Assembly (NCBI RefSeq): GCF_001522585.2
Contig: NZ_CP013373.1
Span: forward strand, 1,860,001 to 1,924,000
Direction of reading: 5' to 3'
DNA: 64,000 bases
Source: Burkholderia sp. NRF60-BP8
GTDB taxonomy: Bacteria > Pseudomonadota > Gammaproteobacteria > Burkholderiales > Burkholderiaceae
The notes below the pieces were generated by a model, which saw nothing but the letters and a program-made list of their open reading frames with translations, made no database searches and was not told the DNA's origin. Shown piece after piece: positions 37,068-46,193 of this stretch (position 1 is its first letter; every line of letters begins with the position of its first letter). The translations under genes were made by a program, and so were the position numbers.

Positions 37068-38066
37068 TCAGCTTCCTGCTTCCACGCATCGGAAAAAGAA
37101 ATCGACCAGATGGTCGCGCGCGTCCACCAACGCCGCCCCCATCGTCACCGCGCCGTTCAGGTGCGACGCGAAGCGCGACGGATCGTCGAGCCAGCCTTGC
37201 ACGATCCACAGCTTGAGCGCGTGCTGCAAGCATGCGGCGTCGACCGCCCATCCGAGGTTGGCCAGGTTCGGCGGCCGCACGCGCCGATAGGCACGCACGA
37301 ACGCTGCCGCGAGGTGCGGCGCTTCCAGCGGCAAGTGATTCAGGCATCGCACAAGCTCGTATTCGCGAGGCGCGCCGATCGACGCCTCCCAATCGAGGAT
37401 CAGCGGCGGCAGCTTGCCCGTGAACAGATAGTTGAACTGGTTGTAGTCGTTGTGGATCGGGTGCTGCGGATCGTCGACCGGAAACGCATCGATGCTGCCC
37501 GGATAGTAGCGATCGAGCATGCGCAGCGCGAGATCGACATAGCGGCGCAGGTTCGCGGCGGAATGGACGTTCGCATCGGCTCGACCGAGCGCATCCAGCA
37601 GACTGCCGCGTACCGCGTCCGCGTCGATCGCGGTCAGCCGCGCACGGATCGTATCGCGCGACGGCAGATGCAGCGATTCGAGGCTCAGGTGCAACGCGGC
37701 CAGACTCGCGCCGAGCGCCTCCCATTCGGTTCGCGAGAACGTATCGTAGGTTTTGAATTGTCCGGCTTCCCAGCGCGTCAGCATCGCGTGCGAATGCTGC
37801 CCCGACCACAGCGATGCGCCGGACGTCGTACGCTCCAGCGTCTGCACATGGAAACGCGTATCGCCATGCGTTTCCAGATGCGCGAGGACGGCGGTTTCCT
37901 TGACGGCGCGTGCGTGGTGTTCGAGCGCATGGAGCTTGACTGCCACGCCTGCGCCGCCGTCGGTCGGCAGATGCCACACCCGCTCGCTGACCTGCGTCGG
38001 CGGGCCGCCGCGACCGAGCCCGTAGGCGTCGCGAATCTGGTCGAAGGTGGCGGCGAGCGAATCCAT
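37068..38066 (-). CDS. second aminoglycoside-phosphotransferase-fold kinase
   Basis: A 332-residue protein with a divergent APH fold. The N-lobe carries VAVKLHALEHH; the catalytic loop is IHNDYNQFNYLF (N in place of the usual G after His, with the catalytic Asp kept) and the metal site is LILDWEASIG. Its ATG directly follows the FkbM stop (TGAATG). Function probably phosphorylation of a sugar or amino-alcohol; alternatively it could be degenerate. Confidence 0.72.
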   Translation of the reverse strand: MDSLAATFDQIRDAYGLGRGGPPTQVSERVWHLPTDGGAGVAVKLHALEHHARAVKETAVLAHLETHGDTRFHVQTLERTTSGASLWSGQHSHAMLTRWEAGQFKTYDTFSRTEWEALGASLAALHLSLESLHLPSRDTIRARLTAIDADAVRGSLLDALGRADANVHSAANLRRYVDLALRMLDRYYPGSIDAFPVDDPQHPIHNDYNQFNYLFTGKLPPLILDWEASIGAPREYELVRCLNHLPLEAPHLAAAFVRAYRRVRPPNLANLGWAVDAACLQHALKLWIVQGWLDDPSRFASHLNGAVTMGAALVDARDHLVDFFFRCVEAGS

Positions 38067-38816
38067 TCAGATGTGCTCGGCCGGCCCGTGCCGATACGGA
38101 TGACCGGTCAGGAACGTGTTGTGTCCCACGTAGCGCAGCTTGTACATCGCCGGCCGGAACAACACCGACGGATCGTTGTTCGCGATGCCGAGCAGCGGGT
38201 ACAGGTCATGCCGCACGAAGAACGCGTTGTTGCCCATGTCGTCGCAGCAGACGAGTTCATAGCCCTTCTGCCTGCCGAGATGAACGAGCGATTCGAGGCT
38301 CGCGCCGTAATAGGTCGATCCGTCCCATTCGTGGTCGGGATTGAAGCACATGACCCAGCGCTCGGGCGGCGTGTAGTACGGGTTGTATTCGATCACGACG
38401 ATGCGCGGCCGGAACGATTGCAGGCCGCGCCACACCCAGTAATCGTTGCCGTCGATGTCGATCGACAGCAGGTCGAAGTCGGTCGGTACGTTCGCGTCGG
38501 CGAGCAGTCGGTCAACCGTGTCGGGCTGCACGCGATCGTGATGCAGGCGCACGCGCGCCACGCCCGCGTAGTGCGCGGCAAGCTTGCCGAACCGGTATGC
38601 GCTGCCTTCCACGAGTACGCCGGACCAATCCTGCTCGCGCAGCAAGCGCGCGGTATTGCTGTTGCGCAGGCCGTCGCTCGCGCCGATATCGACGCAGAAG
38701 CGGTTGGTCGGCGCGATCCGCTCCATCAGACGCGACAGGATGCCCTCCTCGGTGCCCTGCGCGTAGAGGCTGGGCGCAAGGCCGGACAGGTCGAGCGGGA
38801 GAGGATGGTCCTGCAT
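38067..38816 (-). CDS. FkbM-like SAM-dependent methyltransferase
   Basis: A 249-residue Rossmann-fold methyltransferase. The SAM motif FCVDIGASDGLRNSNTARLL is at about residues 40-59, and FDLLSIDIDGNDYWVWRGL matches the FkbM core. Members O-methylate sugars or macrolide hydroxyls. First gene of the minus-strand operon FkbM-APH-radical SAM-AsnB-like-GT1, in which every junction is zero to seven bases or overlapping. Confidence 0.78.
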   Translation of the reverse strand: MQDHPLPLDLSGLAPSLYAQGTEEGILSRLMERIAPTNRFCVDIGASDGLRNSNTARLLREQDWSGVLVEGSAYRFGKLAAHYAGVARVRLHHDRVQPDTVDRLLADANVPTDFDLLSIDIDGNDYWVWRGLQSFRPRIVVIEYNPYYTPPERWVMCFNPDHEWDGSTYYGASLESLVHLGRQKGYELVCCDDMGNNAFFVRHDLYPLLGIANNDPSVLFRPAMYKLRYVGHNTFLTGHPYRHGPAEHI

Positions 38817-38944
38817 CGAGAGCGGCTCCGGGGCGAAATGGGGAATGATGGGCGGTGCTGGATGGGTAATTTACCCGAAGTCGATTGAGCAGAGGAAACC
38901 GGAATGCGCGGCGTGGCAGGTTTTGCCGCAGCGGATATGAAAAA

Positions 38945-38974
38945 GCCCGCATCGACATTGCTGTCGATGCGGGC
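38945..38974 (-). terminator. rho-independent terminator of the ABC-F gene
   Basis: GCCCGCATCGACA (38945-38957) pairs perfectly with TGTCGATGCGGGC (38962-38974) around TTGC. On the minus strand it is followed by TTTTTC. It separates the ABC-F gene from the tailoring operon, which therefore needs its own promoter in 38817-38944. Confidence 0.9.
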
Positions 38975-39049
38975 CTGTCGCGCTGCTGGCGGTTCGCCGG
39001 TGCGGTGATTCCTGACCTGGCCCCACGACCGGACGAAACCTCAGGACAC

Positions 39050-40642
39050 TTACTCCTGCCCCTGACTCGCCAGGAACTCCTCGTAATTCCCGCCGAAGTC
39101 GAACAGCGTGCCGTCCGTACGCACTTCGATGATCCGGTTCGCCAGCCCGCTCACGAATTCGCGGTCGTGCGATACGAAAATCAGCGTGCCTTCGAACTGC
39201 TCGAGCGCGATCTGCAGCGACTCGATCGATTCCATGTCCATGTGGTTGGTCGGCTCGTCCATCAACAGCACGTTGTGGCGGCCGAGCATCAGCTTGCCCC
39301 AGATCATGCGGCCCTTCTCGCCGCCCGACAGTACCTTCACCGACTTCTTGATGTCGTCCGACGAGAACAGCAGGCGGCCCAGCGTGCCGCGCACCATCGT
39401 TTCGTCGTCGCCGTCCTTGCGGTACTGGTCGATCCAGTCCATCAGCGTGATGTCGTCCGGGAATTCCTCGTACGTGTCCTGCGGCATGTAGCCGACGTTC
39501 GCGTTCTCGGCCCACTTCACCGTGCCGTGATCGAGCGGCAGGTTGCCGAGCAGCGCACGCAGCAGCGTCGTCTTGCCCGCGCCGTTCTCGCCGATGATCG
39601 CGATGCGCTCGCCCGGCTGCACCGACAGGTTGAAATTCTGGAAGATCGTGCGCTCGTACTTCTTCGTGATCTCTTCGGCGACCACCGCGACGTTGTGCAG
39701 CTTCTTCTCGAACTCGAAGCGGATGAACGGGTTCTGCCGCGACGACGGCTTGAATTCCTCGATCTTGATCTTGTCGATCTGCTTCGCGCGGCTGGTGGCC
39801 TGGCGCGCCTTCGACTTGTTCGCCGAGAAGCGGCGCACGAAATCCTGCAGTTCGGCCACGCGCTCCTTCGCACGTGCGTTCGCCGCGGCCTGACGCTCGC
39901 GCGCCTGGGCCGATGCGAGCATGTAGTCGTCGTAGTTGCCCGGCCAGACCTTCAGCGTGCCGTAGTCCATGTCGGCCATGTGCGTGCACACCGAGTTCAG
40001 GAAGTGACGATCGTGCGAAATGATGATCATCGTCGAGTTGTACTCGTTGAGCGTGTGCTCGAGCCAACGGATCGAGTTGATGTCGAGGTTGTTGGTCGGT
40101 TCGTCGAGCAGCAGCACGTCCGGCTTCGAAAACAGCGCCTGCGCGAGCAGCACGCGCAGCTTCCAGCCCGGCGCGACGTCGGCCATCGTGCCGTTGTGGA
40201 ACTTCTCCTCGATACCGATGCCGAGCAGCAGCGCGCCCGCGCGCGCCTCGGCGTCGTAGCCGCCGTATTCGGCGAACTTGCCTTCGAGCTCCGCCGCGTG
40301 CATGTAGTCGTCGTCGGTGGCTTCCGGGTTCGCGTAGATCGCGTCGCGCTCGGTCATCGCGGCCCACATCTCGGTGTGGCCCATCATCACGACGTCGAGC
40401 ACGCGCACGTTTTCGTACGCGAACTGGTCCTGGCGCAGCTTGCCCAGGCGGACGTTCGGCTCCAGCGCGACGTTGCCGGCGCTCGGCTCGAGGTCGCCGC
40501 CGAGGATCTTCATGAAGGTCGACTTGCCGCAGCCGTTCGCGCCGATCAGACCGTAGCGGTTGCCCTCGCCGAATTTGACCGAGATATTCTCGAACAAGGG
40601 CTTCGGCCCGAATTGCATCGTGATGTTGGCAGTAGAAAGCAC
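39050..40642 (-). CDS. ABC-F family ATPase, YbiT-like
   Basis: A 530-residue protein with two ABC domains and no membrane segment: Walker [10 protein letters not shown] and GENGAGKTT, signatures LAQALFS-type and LSGGEKGR, Walker [13 protein letters not shown] and [12 protein letters not shown], and the charged interdomain linker ([19 protein letters not shown]...). ABC-F proteins act on the ribosome. The GTG start ([12 protein letters not shown]) matches the N-terminus and length of E. coli YbiT; an upstream in-frame start would add 30 unrelated residues. Confidence 0.9.
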   Translation of the reverse strand: MLSTANITMQFGPKPLFENISVKFGEGNRYGLIGANGCGKSTFMKILGGDLEPSAGNVALEPNVRLGKLRQDQFAYENVRVLDVVMMGHTEMWAAMTERDAIYANPEATDDDYMHAAELEGKFAEYGGYDAEARAGALLLGIGIEEKFHNGTMADVAPGWKLRVLLAQALFSKPDVLLLDEPTNNLDINSIRWLEHTLNEYNSTMIIISHDRHFLNSVCTHMADMDYGTLKVWPGNYDDYMLASAQARERQAAANARAKERVAELQDFVRRFSANKSKARQATSRAKQIDKIKIEEFKPSSRQNPFIRFEFEKKLHNVAVVAEEITKKYERTIFQNFNLSVQPGERIAIIGENGAGKTTLLRALLGNLPLDHGTVKWAENANVGYMPQDTYEEFPDDITLMDWIDQYRKDGDDETMVRGTLGRLLFSSDDIKKSVKVLSGGEKGRMIWGKLMLGRHNVLLMDEPTNHMDMESIESLQIALEQFEGTLIFVSHDREFVSGLANRIIEVRTDGTLFDFGGNYEEFLASQGQE

Positions 40643-40811
40643 GGCAGGTCCCGTTAAGAGAGAAATCGACGGAAAACCGTGTATTTTAGCAGGTGTCGGC
40701 GAAACTGCCGACCGCACCGCCCGGCAGCCCATTCCAGGCCCTCCGCCTCGCCGCCCGGCGGCCCATCAACACGACGGCACGCGCCCCACCGCCGTCCTGC
40801 CGGAATCCCGC

Positions 40812-41264
40812 ATGCTCGCCAGCCAGCTTCGCGAACGTCTCGTAGGCGCATGGCGCCTCGTCTCCTACGAAATCCGCCCGTGCGACGGCAGCGCGGTCGC
40901 CTATCCGCTCGGCCGCGACGTACGCGGCTGGATCCTCTATACACCGGACGGCTACATGTCGGCCCAGCTCATGGCCGCCGGCCGGCCGCGCTACGCCAAC
41001 GGCGATCTTCAGGGCGGCACCGACGACGAATGCGCGGCCGCCGCGCGCGGCTATATCGCCTACTCCGGCCCCTTTCAGGTCGCCGACGACGGCACGCTGA
41101 CCCACGCGATGGACGTCAGCCTGTTCCCGAACTGGATCGGCGACGTCCAGCAGCGGGCCGTCATGCTCGACGGCGATCGTCTGCAGCTCGGCACCGTCGC
41201 GCCGGTGCGGATCGACGGCCGCGAGGTCGACGCCGTGCTGCTGTGGGCGCGCGCGGGCCGCTGA
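40812..41264 (+). CDS. lipocalin-like domain protein
   Basis: A 150-residue protein with the lipocalin-like pattern LVGAWRLVSYEIRP, GWILYTPDGYMSAQLMAAGRP, AARGYIAYSGPFQVADDGTLTHAMDVSLFPNWIGDVQQR and a terminal beta-strand. No signal peptide. Its role is unknown; such proteins are often near natural-product genes, but here the neighbours are ordinary. Start at ATG 40812 is a choice without strong ribosome-binding support. Confidence 0.78.
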   Translation: MLASQLRERLVGAWRLVSYEIRPCDGSAVAYPLGRDVRGWILYTPDGYMSAQLMAAGRPRYANGDLQGGTDDECAAAARGYIAYSGPFQVADDGTLTHAMDVSLFPNWIGDVQQRAVMLDGDRLQLGTVAPVRIDGREVDAVLLWARAGR

Positions 41265-41270
41265 CGCGCA

Positions 41271-43568
41271 TCACTTGCCGGCCTTGCCGGCAGCCTTCTG
41301 CGCCGCCTGCGCCTTCATCTGCCCGAACAGTTCCGAGCATGGCACGTCGCGGTTGTTGCTCGGCGCGATCAGCGGAATCAGCGCCGCGAACGGGTTGATC
41401 AGCCCGAGCCCGATCATCGCGCCGGCGCGCAGCGCGAGCGCGCCCGCATCGACGCCGACCTTCGGGTTCTTGAACGTGCCCTTCGCATACAACGGCGAGC
41501 GCAGCGAGAAGATCCGGAAGCCCTTCGTATGCGGATGGATCTTCAGGTCGAGCGATTCGTCGCGCAGGTTGATCGGGCCGTCGACGTTGATCAGCGCATC
41601 GTCGGTATCGAGCGCGAAGACCTTCGGGTCGAGCATGCCGTCGGTCGCCACGAAATCGATCGCCGCGCAATTGATGTTGACGTCGCGGTTGCCGAACAGC
41701 TTCTCGTAGACGACGTTCGCGACGTTCAACCCCGCCGCCTCCATCAGCAAGCGGCTGATGCGGCCGTTGGTGATCAGCGCCTTCACTTCGCCGGTCGACG
41801 TCGCCGCGAGCGCGGCCGGCGAATTGCCGGTTGCCGACAGCGACGCGTCGCCGTTGATTTCGCCGAGTGCCGTCTGCATCACCTTCTGCGTCGGGAACAG
41901 CTGCTTGAGCTTCAGATGCCGTGCGACCAGCTTGAAGCGGCCCTTGAGCGGTGTGCGACTGCCGTCGAGATGCGCGTTCGTCTCGAGCGTGCCGCCCGCG
42001 ACGCCGAACTGCAGCGGCTCGAACGACAGCACGCCGTCCTGCATCAGAATGTGCGTGTACAGGTTGGTGATCGGCAACTGCGGGCTCTTGATCAGCTTGC
42101 GGCCGGTGAACTTCACGTCCGCGTCGATCGCGCTCCAGCGTTCGGTGCGGAACGTCTCCACCGGCAGCACGCGATCGGGCGGCTGGCGCGTCGTGTCGCC
42201 GCGCTTGGCCTTGCTCGCGGCCGTATCCGCGCCGATCACCGGCGCGAGATCGGAGAACTGCAGCAGGTTCGACACGAGTTCGCCCGACAGCTTCGGCCGC
42301 GGCGCGCGCTGCGCCCAGACGAGCGTGCCGCCGAGGTCGCTGCCGCCGACGCGGCCGTTGAAGTTCTCGTAGCGGAAGGTGCTCGCGTGCGGCTTGAAGT
42401 TGCCGATCAAGCGCCCTTCGGTCGCATAAGGCGGCGTATCGGGCAGCGTGATGCCGGTGAGCTGATAAAGGTGCGACATCGACGTGCCCTGCAGCCACAG
42501 CCGCAGGTCGAGCGCCGCGAGATGCATCGGGTCGGTCAGCGTGCCGACGATCGCGAGCCGCGTATCGCCGGCCTTCACGTCGGCCTGCAGCGGGAACGGC
42601 CGCGACGCATCCTGGATCGCGAGCACGCCGCCGACCTTGCCGGTGCCGCTGATCGGCACGTTCTTGTAACGGCCGTCGACCTTCAGCCCGAAGGCATAGG
42701 TCGGGCCGGACGGCTTCGCGGGCGCCGCCGCGCCGCTGGCGCCGGACGCGGCAGCGGCCGCCGACGCGGAAGGCGTGGCAGGCGCGGACGCAGCGGGCAA
42801 CCCCGACGAACCGGAAGCGGCCGACGCAACGACACTCGCGGCCGACGCGCCCGAGGCCGCGGCCGCGCTCGCCCCCGACGCGGCTTGCGCATCGGCCTTC
42901 GCGCCCAGTTGCGCGGCGCCATGCTTGCCCACGCGCTGCGCCGACGCCGCACGCGACGTCTGCTCCTGTTCCTTCAGCACGTCGCCGAGGGGGATCGGCT
43001 GGCCGAGCGTATCGATCGCGACGGTCAGATCGGCCTTCGTGATCGCGTCGCGATACGTGACGGTGCCCTTCGCGAACCCGAAGCTGTCGAGCCGCACCTT
43101 CCACCGCGAAGGCTGCGACGATTGCTTGAACTGGAAGGTCCACGTATTGCTGCCGTCCGCGCGCCGCTCGAGATCGACGGCCGGATTCACGACGTCGATC
43201 GACGGGATGACGATTTCATGCGCAAGCAGCGGCAGGATCGCGAGATCGAAGTGCGCGGCATCGAGCGTAACGAACTTGGGCGCCTTCGCCCAGTCGGGAT
43301 TGCCGATTTCGAGTTGCGTGGCGGAGAAGCTCGGCCAGGGCACCCATGCGCGCCAGCCGGTTTCGCCATCGGGGCGACGCCAGCCGACCTTGAGGTCGCC
43401 GTTGATCGCGAACGGGCGGCCGAGTGCAGCGCTCACCTGTTCGTTGACCCACGGTTTCGCGCGGTTCCAGTCGAACGTGAAGAGAAAGACGCCGGCCGCC
43501 GCGATGAGCACCGCGACGATGCCGACGACCCATGCAGCCGATTTGCCGATGGCTCGGGTTAGCGTCAT
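41271..43568 (-). CDS. AsmA-family inner membrane/periplasmic protein
   Basis: A 765-residue AsmA-like protein. One N-terminal membrane anchor (WVVGIVAVLIAAAGVFLFTF) is followed by the AsmA domain (RAKPWVNEQVSAALGRPFAINGDLKVGW) and a C-terminal AsmA_2 region (LDGSRTPLKGRFKLVARHLKLKQLFP...). Around residues 205-275 there is an insertion of about 70 residues, almost wholly Ala/Ser/Gly/Pro. AsmA proteins are thought to bridge the envelope for phospholipid transport. Start chosen at MTLTRAIG, just before the anchor. Confidence 0.85.
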   Translation of the reverse strand: MTLTRAIGKSAAWVVGIVAVLIAAAGVFLFTFDWNRAKPWVNEQVSAALGRPFAINGDLKVGWRRPDGETGWRAWVPWPSFSATQLEIGNPDWAKAPKFVTLDAAHFDLAILPLLAHEIVIPSIDVVNPAVDLERRADGSNTWTFQFKQSSQPSRWKVRLDSFGFAKGTVTYRDAITKADLTVAIDTLGQPIPLGDVLKEQEQTSRAASAQRVGKHGAAQLGAKADAQAASGASAAAASGASAASVVASAASGSSGLPAASAPATPSASAAAAASGASGAAAPAKPSGPTYAFGLKVDGRYKNVPISGTGKVGGVLAIQDASRPFPLQADVKAGDTRLAIVGTLTDPMHLAALDLRLWLQGTSMSHLYQLTGITLPDTPPYATEGRLIGNFKPHASTFRYENFNGRVGGSDLGGTLVWAQRAPRPKLSGELVSNLLQFSDLAPVIGADTAASKAKRGDTTRQPPDRVLPVETFRTERWSAIDADVKFTGRKLIKSPQLPITNLYTHILMQDGVLSFEPLQFGVAGGTLETNAHLDGSRTPLKGRFKLVARHLKLKQLFPTQKVMQTALGEINGDASLSATGNSPAALAATSTGEVKALITNGRISRLLMEAAGLNVANVVYEKLFGNRDVNINCAAIDFVATDGMLDPKVFALDTDDALINVDGPINLRDESLDLKIHPHTKGFRIFSLRSPLYAKGTFKNPKVGVDAGALALRAGAMIGLGLINPFAALIPLIAPSNNRDVPCSELFGQMKAQAAQKAAGKAGK

Positions 43569-43720
43569 GGCGGTTCCGTTGTTGTTCTGAAGTGTTGCCG
43601 CACCGTGCCGGGCCGCTTGCGTGGACGAACGGCGCACGACAACTGCGGCTTTTCGATCGGTATTATGACGCACGACATGACGGCCTTTCGGCGCCATTAA
43701 CGCTTTTTTTCATTTGTGAC

Positions 43721-44422
43721 ATGACCTCCCCCACCGGCCTCATCGACGCGCAGCACATCACGCGGCGCGACGCCAGCAGCGGCAAGACGCTGCTCGCCCC
43801 GACCGATTTCAGCCTCGCCGCGGGGTCGCGAATCGCTGTCACCGGCCCCTCCGGGTCGGGCAAGAGCGTGCTGCTGCGCGCTCTCGCGCTACTCGATCCG
43901 CTCGACGGCGGCCGCCTCCTGTGGCGCGGCAGCCGGATCCGGCGCAGCGCGATTCCGCGCTACCGGCGCAGTGTCGCCTATGTCCGCCAGCGCCCCGCGC
44001 AAATGGACGGCACCGTCGAATCGCAGTTGCGCTATCCGTATTCGCTCGCGATCTATCGCGACGTCGTGTTCGATCGCGCACGCGCCGAAACACTCGCCGC
44101 ACAGGCCGGCCGCGGCGCCGACTTTCTCGACAAGCGCGCGAGCGACCTGTCCGGCGGCGAGGCGCAGATCGCCGCGCTGCTGCGCGTGCTGCAGCTCGAT
44201 CCCGACGTGCTGCTGCTCGACGAGCCAACCTCCGCGCTCGATCCCGAATCGGCACGCGCGATCGAAGCGCTCGTCGGCGCGTGGTTCGACGCCGCGCCCG
44301 ATGTACGCGCATACATGTGGATCTCGCACGATCCGGCCCAGGCCGCGCGGATCGGCACGACACGGCTCGTGATGCAGGCCGGCGTATTGCACGCGGCCAA
44401 CCCGACGGAGATTGCGCGATGA
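43721..44422 (+). CDS. ABC transporter ATP-binding protein, FetA/YbbL-like
   Basis: A 233-residue ABC ATPase: Walker A GPSGSGKS, signature LSGGEAQI, Walker [13 protein letters not shown], switch His in WISHDPAQ. Short and adjacent to a YbbM-type permease, with which it overlaps by four bases (ATGA). The E. coli pair FetAB is linked to iron export; that role is inferred here. The ribosome-binding site is weak. Confidence 0.85.
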   Translation: MTSPTGLIDAQHITRRDASSGKTLLAPTDFSLAAGSRIAVTGPSGSGKSVLLRALALLDPLDGGRLLWRGSRIRRSAIPRYRRSVAYVRQRPAQMDGTVESQLRYPYSLAIYRDVVFDRARAETLAAQAGRGADFLDKRASDLSGGEAQIAALLRVLQLDPDVLLLDEPTSALDPESARAIEALVGAWFDAAPDVRAYMWISHDPAQAARIGTTRLVMQAGVLHAANPTEIAR

Positions 44423-45222
44423 GCCCGGCACTGCAGGACCTGAGTCTGGTCGACGTCGGCATCGCCGCCGCGCTCGTCGCCGTCAACGGCGCGATCTCGG
44501 CGGCGCTGTCGCTCGGCCTCGGCCGCAAGCTCGCGCTCGCGGCGATGCGCACCGTCGTGCAGTTGCTCGCGATCGGCTACGTGCTCGGCTGGGTGTTCGG
44601 CCATCCGCACTGGTACGTCGTGCTGCCGCTCACCGCGTTGATGACGCTGATCGCCGGTTTCGCCGGCGCGGGGCGCGGCAAGCGCACGTACCGCGGCCAA
44701 CGCATCGACAGCATCGCGTCGATCTGGTTCAGCAGCTGGTTCGTCGCGGCGGTCGGCCTGTTCGTCGTGATCCGCATCCATCCGTGGTTCGCGCCGCAAT
44801 ACGCGATCCCGATCCTCGGGATGATTCTCGGCAATACGCTGACGGGCGTCTCGCTCGGCGTCGAGCGGATGATGGAGGAACTCACCGCGCGCCGCGATCG
44901 CGTCGAAACCGCGCTCGCGCTGGGTGCGACGCGCTGGGAAGCCGCGCAGGACGCCGCGCGCCAGGCCGTGCGCGCGGGCATGCTGCCGACGCTGAACCAG
45001 ATGGCGGTGGTCGGCGTCGTGAGCCTGCCGGGGATGATGACGGGCCAGGTGCTGGCCGGCCAGTCGCCGCTACAGGCCGTGCGCTACCAGATCGTGATCA
45101 TGTTCCTGATCGCCGCCGCGTCCGCGCTCGGCACCGTCGGCGCGGTGCTGATGACCTATCGCCGGCTGTTCTCGGCCGATCACCGCTTTCTCGCGTCCCG
45201 GCTCGAAGAGCGCACGCACTGA
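44419..45222 (+). CDS. ABC transporter permease, FetB/YbbM-like
   Basis: A 267-residue membrane protein with about seven hydrophobic segments. UPF0014/FetB motifs include LGRKLALAAMRTVVQLLAIGYVLGWVF, ILGMILGNTLTGVSLGVERM, the cytoplasmic ETALALGATRWEAAQDAARQAVRAGMLPTLNQM and SLPGMMTGQVLAGQSPLQAVRYQIVIMF. Works with the ATPase encoded just upstream. Confidence 0.88.
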   Translation: MSPALQDLSLVDVGIAAALVAVNGAISAALSLGLGRKLALAAMRTVVQLLAIGYVLGWVFGHPHWYVVLPLTALMTLIAGFAGAGRGKRTYRGQRIDSIASIWFSSWFVAAVGLFVVIRIHPWFAPQYAIPILGMILGNTLTGVSLGVERMMEELTARRDRVETALALGATRWEAAQDAARQAVRAGMLPTLNQMAVVGVVSLPGMMTGQVLAGQSPLQAVRYQIVIMFLIAAASALGTVGAVLMTYRRLFSADHRFLASRLEERTH

Positions 45223-45295
45223 CGCGCGGCGGCAGCCTGCGCATGCGAAGTTTCACCGAAATGTCATGACCGGACGGACAGGATGCGCGCGAGCA

Positions 45296-45319
45296 TGACG
45301 TGACATCCGCATCACGTCA
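45296..45319. repeat. inverted repeat after the FetB-like gene
   Basis: TGACGTGA (45296-45303) and TCACGTCA (45312-45319) are perfectly complementary around eight bases. It may be a regulatory dyad or weak terminator in the convergent gap; no T-run follows. Confidence 0.4.
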
Positions 45320-45482
45320 CACGTCGCCGTTGCACGGTCGCGGCGCCGCGCCGCGAAGCCGGCAACGGATGCATCGCGACGGCGGCACGGCAGACCTGCT
45401 CGCGTGCTGGCTGGCTCGTTCCGCCTATCGAACCGGTTGCGCGCGCACCGGACCGGACGAAACGCCGGCCCGCGCGCGTCGC

Positions 45483-46034
45483 TCAACGCTTGATCGACAC
45501 CGTCACCTTGGTGCCGTCGCTCATCGTCACGGACTTCGACCCGCCGTTGGTCGGAATCGACACCCACTTCACCTGGCTCACCGACGCGACGTCCGGACAC
45601 TGCAGCGACTTGCCGCCGGCCGTCACGCTGCGCGTGCCCTTCGGCGCGGCCGCCTGGAAGCTCAACTGCACGTTGGCGACGCCCTTTGCGTCGACCGACG
45701 GCGCGAGCCGCACCTGGGTCTGCCGCACCATCGCGCCGTTCGCGTCGCGCGGCAGGTTGTCGGCGTTCGGGCAGCCGTCCGGCATCGCCACGGCACCGCT
45801 CGGCGGCACCGACTTCCAGTTGAAATCGTCCGTCTCGCCCGAGCGGATCTTGCGGGTCTCCTGCGTATTGCCGAAGGTCTTCGAGTCGACCTTGACGGTG
45901 TATTCGAGCTGTCCCGTACCGCCGCCCTTCAGGCTGCCCTTGACCGGCGGCGCCGCGAATACGCTCGCGCTGACGCACGCCGCCGCGAACACGACCGACC
46001 ACGATGCGGCGACCGACAAGCTGCGTTGGCTCAT
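45483..46034 (-). CDS. secreted protein of unknown function, 183 residues
   Basis: A signal peptide covers about residues 1-28 (ending SVFAAP), preceded by a strong AAGGAGG. The mature part is beta-rich with repeated K-T-V patterns (LEYTVKVDSKTFGNTQETRKI, KSVTMSDGTKVTVSIKR) and two cysteines (DGCPNADN and SLQCPDV) that could form a disulfide in the periplasm. I do not recognise the family with confidence. Confidence 0.7.
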   Translation of the reverse strand: MSQRSLSVAASWSVVFAAACVSASVFAAPPVKGSLKGGGTGQLEYTVKVDSKTFGNTQETRKIRSGETDDFNWKSVPPSGAVAMPDGCPNADNLPRDANGAMVRQTQVRLAPSVDAKGVANVQLSFQAAAPKGTRSVTAGGKSLQCPDVASVSQVKWVSIPTNGGSKSVTMSDGTKVTVSIKR

Positions 46035-46193
46035 GCTGACCTCCTTGTAATGCGGCGGCACGCGCGTGCCGCGCGGTTTTCGATGCATGATGCGCTGCCA
46101 GTCTACCGCCAAGCGGGATGCAATGCGCCGCAAACGCATCGGGTGTTACCCCGCTTGCGTTCGCGGCGCCGCAACCTTACGCGTACCGCCGGC

